Assembly: GCF_001921865.1 (NCBI RefSeq) | Contig: NZ_MSCT01000025.1 | Coordinates: 62,001-126,000 of the forward strand | Reading direction: 5' to 3' | Source: Pseudomonas chlororaphis | GTDB lineage: Bacteria; Pseudomonadota; Gammaproteobacteria; Pseudomonadales; Pseudomonadaceae | DNA length: 64,000 nucleotides | Position numbers and translations under genes: made by a program | The notes under the pieces: generated by a model | What the model was told of the DNA's origin: nothing | What the model saw: only the letters and a program-made list of their open reading frames with translations | Database searches by the model: none | Shown here: positions 60,801-64,000 of the stretch, piece after piece | How the letters are laid out: every line of letters begins with the position of its first letter | How positions within the stretch are numbered: the stretch's first letter is position 1

Positions 60801-63800
60801 CGAAGCGCTGCTGGACCTGTACGGCGCCGTGGAGGAAAGCAGCCTGGCGGTCGGCGAGCGGTTTTTCCATGAGGCGGAAAGCGCCCACGAAGCCCTGCTC
60901 AACATGCTCGACGAACTGGCCGCGGGGCAGGAAGTCAGCCCACAACCGACGCTGATCCGCGCGCTGCGCGAACTGCTGGAAGAAGGCCTCGACCCGGCGG
61001 CCATGGGGCTGATCCGCAGCGACGGCAGCCGCACCCTGAGCATCAGCGACCTGGCCAGCGTCACCGCCGAGCTGGAGCAACAGATACCGCCCGAGACACC
61101 CGGCCCGGACGCTGAAATCGTGGCGATCTTCCTCGAAGAGGCGGTGGATATCCTCGACAGCGCCGGGCAAGCGCTGGAACGCTGGCTGGCCGACCCGGAC
61201 AACGGCGCGCCGCTGTCGTCCCTGCAACGCGACCTGCACACCCTCAAGGGCGGCGCGCGGATGGCCGAAGTCGGGCCCGTGGGCGACCTGGCCCAGGAAC
61301 TGGAAAACCTCTACGAAGGCCTGGTGGACCGCCGTTACCAGCACGGCGAGGCCCTGGCCGAGCTGCTGCGACGCAGCCACGCGCAACTGGCGTTGCAGCT
61401 GCAGCAGTTGCAGGCGCAACAGGAGCTGGACGATCCCAAGGCACTGATCGAGGCGATTCGCGGCGTGCGCCAGCGCAGCGGGGTCGCCAGCGAAGGGCTG
61501 CCCGAAGCTGCGGCGGCCGACGATTCGGCGGCGCACGACCCGGAACTGCTGGAGATTTTCCTCGAAGAAGGCTTCGACATCCTCGACAGTTCCGGCGCGG
61601 CGCTGACCCGCTGGCAGGCCGAGCCGAGCAGCCGCCAGGAAATCGAAAACCTGCTGCGCGACCTGCACACCCTCAAGGGCGGCGCGCGCATGGTGGAAAT
61701 CGCACCGATCGGCGACCTGGCCCATGAGCTGGAGTTTCTCTACGAAGGCCTGTCCAGTGGTCTGTTGCAGGCGACCCCGACGGTGTTCCGCCTGTTGCAG
61801 AAGAGCCACGACCGGTTGGCGCAGATGCTCGACGCCGCCCGGGCCGAGCAGCCGATCAAACCGGCCGACAGCCTGATCGAGGCGATCCGCGGGGTCAGCC
61901 ACCCGGCCCAGGCCGAGGCGCCGCCCTTGCCGCCGACCGAGGCGCCCGCGGGCAAGCCCGAGACGCCGCTGCTGCCGGCCGATGCGGCGGTGGCCGGGGA
62001 CATGGTCAAGGTCTCGGCCGAGCTGCTCGACGATCTGGTCAACCTGGCCGGGGAAACCTCGATCTTTCGTGGGCGTATCGAACAGCAGGTCAACGATGCG
62101 CGGGTGGCCCTGAGCGAAATGGAAACCACCATCGAGCGTATCCGCGACCAGTTGCGGCGCCTGGACACCGAGACCCAGGGGCGCATTCTCAGCCGCCAGC
62201 AGGTCGAGGCCGAGCGCCTGGGGTACGAGGAGTTCGACCCGCTGGAGATGGACCGCCATTCGCAATTGCAGCAGCTGTCGCGGGCCTTGTTCGAGTCGGC
62301 CTCGGACCTGCTCGACCTCAAGGAAACCCTGGACCGGCGCAACCAGGACGCGGAAAACCTGTTGCAGCAGCAAGGAAGGGTCAACACCGAGCTGCAGGAA
62401 GGCCTGATGCGTACGCGCATGGTGCCGTTCGAGCGCTTGGTGCCGCGTCTCAAGCGCATCGTTCGTCAGGTGGCCGAAGAACTGGGCAAGGACGTGGCGT
62501 TCAGCGTCGGCAATGCCGAGGGCGAGATGGACCGCAACGTCCTGGAACGCATGGTCGCGCCCCTGGAGCATATGCTGCGCAACGCCGTCGACCATGGCCT
62601 GGAGTCCGTCGAGGCGCGCCGCGCCGCGGGCAAGCCGGAGCAGGGGCGGATCACCCTGGACCTGTCCCACGAAGGCGGCGATATCGTCTTCGACATGCGC
62701 GACGACGGCGCCGGGGTGCCGCTGGACGCGGTGCGGCGCAAGGCGATCAAGCGCGGCCTGCTCGACCCCAATGCGCAGATCAGCGACCGCGACGTGCTGC
62801 AATTCATCATGCAGCCGGGGTTTTCCACCGCGGAGAAGATCACCCAGATTTCCGGGCGCGGGGTGGGCATGGACGTGGTCCATGAAGAGGTGCGCCAGCT
62901 CGGCGGCTCGATGACCATCGATTCGATTCCGGGGCAGGGCGTACATTTTCGCATTCGCCTGCCGTTCAGCGTGTCGGTCAACCGGGCGCTGATGGTGCAA
63001 TGCCTGGATGAGCAATACGCGATCCCGCTGAACACCATCGAAGGCATCGTCCGTGTGTTGCCCCACGAGCTGGAAAGCTACTACCAGCTCGATTCGCCCC
63101 ACTATGAATACGCCGGCCAGCGCTATGAACTGTGCTACCTCGGCGAGCTGCTGCACACCGTGCCGCGGCCGAAACTGCTGGGCCAGAGCCTGCCGCTGCC
63201 GGTGCTGCTGGTGCATTACAACGAACACCGAATCGCCGTGCAGGTGGATGCCATGGCCGGCACCCGGGAGATCGTGGTCAAGGGCCTGGGGCCGCAGTTC
63301 GCGGCGGTGCAGGGGCTGTCCGGCGCGACCATTCTCGGCGACGGCCGGGTGGTGCTGATTCTCGACCTGCTGGCGCATATCCGCGCCCTGCAAACCCGGC
63401 TGCCGCTGCCGCGTGTGGTGGCTGGCGACGAAGCGCCGGTTGAGGTCGCGCCGCTGCGGCCGCGGCTGGTGCTGGTGGTCGACGATTCGGTGACCGTGCG
63501 CAAGGTCACCAGCCGCCTGCTGGAGCGTCACGGCATGAATGTGCTGACCGCCAAGGACGGGGTCGACGCCATGGCGTTGCTGCAGGAGCACACCCCGGAC
63601 CTGATGCTGCTGGATATCGAGATGCCGCGCATGGACGGCTTCGAGGTGGCGCTGCAGGTCCGCGCCGATCCGCGCCTGCGCCAGCTGCCGATCATCATGA
63701 TCACCTCGCGCACCGGGCAGAAACACCGCGACCGGGCGATGGCCATCGGCGTCAACGATTACCTCGGCAAGCCTTACCAGGAGTCGGTGTTGCTGGAGAG

Positions 63801-63831
63801 CATCGCCCAGTGGAGCAGATCCCATGCATGA
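57871..63831 (+). CDS. chpA: hybrid chemotaxis histidine kinase ChpA
   Basis: A 1986-residue CheA-like kinase. An N-terminal FimL-like/Hpt-type region is followed by four canonical Hpt histidines in HTLKG motifs at about residues 679, 817, 1123 and 1266. Then come the dimerisation and HATPase domains ('HMLRNAVDHGLES', 'DMRDDGAGVP', 'GRGVGMDVVHEEV'), a CheW-like domain and a C-terminal receiver with D1915 in 'LMLLDIEMPRMDG'. P. aeruginosa ChpA is 2472 residues as I recall, so this version is shorter, probably lacking some Hpt units. The start ATG at 57871 ('MGDRHDYVALEWVKGEI') follows GGGAG; in-frame ATGs at 57856 and 57859 are alternatives. The chpC start overlaps its stop by 8 bp. Confidence 0.95.
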   Translation: MGDRHDYVALEWVKGEIAETLKQAHQALDHLVDEPQAVAALDQCLACIHQVHGSLQMVEFYGAALLAEEMEALALALRESRVAQREEAIYLLRQAISQLPQYLERVQSARRDLPLVVLPLLNDLRSARGESLLSETSLFSPQLPDVPALDEAALHRLAPPDLTILLRKLRHMLQTALVDLLREQDVKASLGYMAKVFERLQGVCQNAPLEPLWQIALALVEGMGSGAIANSPAVRSLLKDADRELKRLYEQGMVGVNQAAPEELLKSLLFYIAKARYPTAQMQTMKELYGLDEALPDTALVDQERARMAGPDRDAMRSVLAALCEELVRVKERLDLFVRSDRQHAADLDSLLAPLRQIADTLAVLGFGQPRKVIIDQLAVVLSLAQGQREPNDAVLMDVAGALLYVEATLAGMVGPAEPESREDSRLPTTDLTQIHQLVIKEARICLQQAKDLIVDSLDAGWDRERLQALPELLTQVRGALAMIPLARAAGLLQACIGFVRERLLPAPRRPGGQQLDNLADVITSIEYYLERLSDDHQAPGEKILDVAEQGLAALGYAPQERAPQELSPNEQVPLLSDVLSPNEALVMQDLQELDSPEVAQSLAAVLASPVSALNPPALDTPGSLLPPPGDEEPVDDELREVFLEETEEVLDVLREYLPLWAADPHSTAALGELRRAFHTLKGSGRMVRALVLGELAWAVENLLNRVLELSVAPGPRVLQLLEEVLQLLPELIDEFAAQAQRQRDDVDRLAARAHALAKGDAAPAAGEEQDDEFDPQLLEIFRNEADSHLQSIERFLEQASEHLPLQASDALQRALHTLKGSAYMAGVLPIAELAAPLDLLAREYRAHLLPLDLDEVELLLEAEGLLRRGLRQLGNDPLAPIDGADDLIERVRALTAERLEALLNTPNTGLRVKRDAQLISNFLAQGMDILLDAESLLRRWRQHPGERQELSALLDELTTLGEGAHLADLRPMDELCEALLDLYGAVEESSLAVGERFFHEAESAHEALLNMLDELAAGQEVSPQPTLIRALRELLEEGLDPAAMGLIRSDGSRTLSISDLASVTAELEQQIPPETPGPDAEIVAIFLEEAVDILDSAGQALERWLADPDNGAPLSSLQRDLHTLKGGARMAEVGPVGDLAQELENLYEGLVDRRYQHGEALAELLRRSHAQLALQLQQLQAQQELDDPKALIEAIRGVRQRSGVASEGLPEAAAADDSAAHDPELLEIFLEEGFDILDSSGAALTRWQAEPSSRQEIENLLRDLHTLKGGARMVEIAPIGDLAHELEFLYEGLSSGLLQATPTVFRLLQKSHDRLAQMLDAARAEQPIKPADSLIEAIRGVSHPAQAEAPPLPPTEAPAGKPETPLLPADAAVAGDMVKVSAELLDDLVNLAGETSIFRGRIEQQVNDARVALSEMETTIERIRDQLRRLDTETQGRILSRQQVEAERLGYEEFDPLEMDRHSQLQQLSRALFESASDLLDLKETLDRRNQDAENLLQQQGRVNTELQEGLMRTRMVPFERLVPRLKRIVRQVAEELGKDVAFSVGNAEGEMDRNVLERMVAPLEHMLRNAVDHGLESVEARRAAGKPEQGRITLDLSHEGGDIVFDMRDDGAGVPLDAVRRKAIKRGLLDPNAQISDRDVLQFIMQPGFSTAEKITQISGRGVGMDVVHEEVRQLGGSMTIDSIPGQGVHFRIRLPFSVSVNRALMVQCLDEQYAIPLNTIEGIVRVLPHELESYYQLDSPHYEYAGQRYELCYLGELLHTVPRPKLLGQSLPLPVLLVHYNEHRIAVQVDAMAGTREIVVKGLGPQFAAVQGLSGATILGDGRVVLILDLLAHIRALQTRLPLPRVVAGDEAPVEVAPLRPRLVLVVDDSVTVRKVTSRLLERHGMNVLTAKDGVDAMALLQEHTPDLMLLDIEMPRMDGFEVALQVRADPRLRQLPIIMITSRTGQKHRDRAMAIGVNDYLGKPYQESVLLESIAQWSRSHA

Positions 63832-64000
63832 CTACCGCGCCAGTTCCCTTACCGGGTTGCTGCTGCCCCTGGCCGACCGCACGCTGATCTTGCCCAATGT
63901 CGCGGTGGCCGAGTTGATCGACTACCAGCGCGGCGAGCCGGCCAGCGATGCGCCGCCCTGGTACCTGCGCCCGGTGGCGTGGCGCGATCGGCAGTTGCCG
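63824..64000 (+). CDS. chpC: CheW-like adaptor ChpC (partial, runs off the window)
   Basis: The first 59 residues ('MHDYRASSLTGLLLPLADRTLILPNVAVAELIDYQRGEPA...') are visible. They match the N-terminus of CheW-like ChpC. In P. aeruginosa, chpB lies between chpA and chpC; here chpC starts 8 bp before the chpA stop, so chpB is absent at this site. Confidence 0.85.
   Translation, partial: MHDYRASSLTGLLLPLADRTLILPNVAVAELIDYQRGEPASDAPPWYLRPVAWRDRQLP

Noticed and set aside
55066..63825. Very long open frames on the minus strand opposite pilI-pilJ-chpA (more than 1000 codons)
   Set aside because: They are opposite genes with clear domains and are explained by GC-rich third-position bias; their translations are rich in Gln, Arg, His and Val without domain patterns.

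Overview
The window is GC-rich, gene-dense chromosomal DNA from a Pseudomonas of the P. fluorescens / protegens / chlororaphis type. The evidence is gene content and order (coaD, fdx, rsmD, ftsYEX-rpoH, thiSG-trmB, hemW-rdgB, metXW, proC-yggS-pilT, pyrRBC', ruvX-yqgE, tonB, gshB, pilGHIJ-chpA-chpC), which as I recall it follows the P. aeruginosa PA0362-PA0415 segment, together with many copies of the 'GTAGGAGCGAGC..GCTCGCGA' REP element typical of fluorescent pseudomonads. No tRNA, rRNA, CRISPR array, prophage or IS element was recognised. The one mobile-type gene is a REP-associated tyrosine transposase (RAYT).

Layout. 1-1.8 kb: a two-gene organophosphonate catabolic unit (FAD oxidoreductase plus PhnZ-like HD oxygenase). 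1.9-4.7 kb: a GTPase and its membrane partner (DUF3482/DUF2868), uncharacterised. 4.8-8.1 kb: folA, a cystine symporter, and secreted phosphorylcholine phosphatase. 8.2-12.3 kb: an iron-type ECF sigma / FecR / TonB-dependent receptor cell-surface signalling operon behind a possible Fur box. 12.4-19.3 kb: ilvD, the RAYT flanked by REPs, rlmI, an HDOD protein, mutM, ferredoxin, coaD. 19.4-24.9 kb: an alcohol/aldehyde oxidation module (GMC oxidoreductase, Tat-type lipoprotein subunit, coniferyl-aldehyde dehydrogenase, divergent TetR) and a sulfurtransferase. 25-35 kb: AraC regulator, YheT hydrolase, rsmD with a two-subunit M16 peptidase, then ftsY-ftsE-ftsX-rpoH. 35-47.9 kb: mtgA, thiS/thiG, trmB, hemW-rdgB, metX-metW, yggU/yggT/proC/yggS, pilT, an NlpC/P60 endopeptidase and a TM2 protein. 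48-54 kb: pyrimidine genes pyrR-pyrB-pyrC' (the last without catalytic histidines), ruvX-yqgE, tonB, gshB. 54.3-64 kb: the Pil-Chp chemosensory operon pilG-pilH-pilI-pilJ-chpA-chpC, cut by the window end.

Most genes are core housekeeping. The points that stand out are the RAYT locus with an altered HUH motif and the surrounding REPIN population, the Pil-Chp cluster without pilK and chpB (and pilT without adjacent pilU), the uncharacterised GTPase/membrane pair, the periplasmic-type GMC enzyme module, and several short regulatory palindromes. I did not find convincing evidence of a wholly new multi-gene system.
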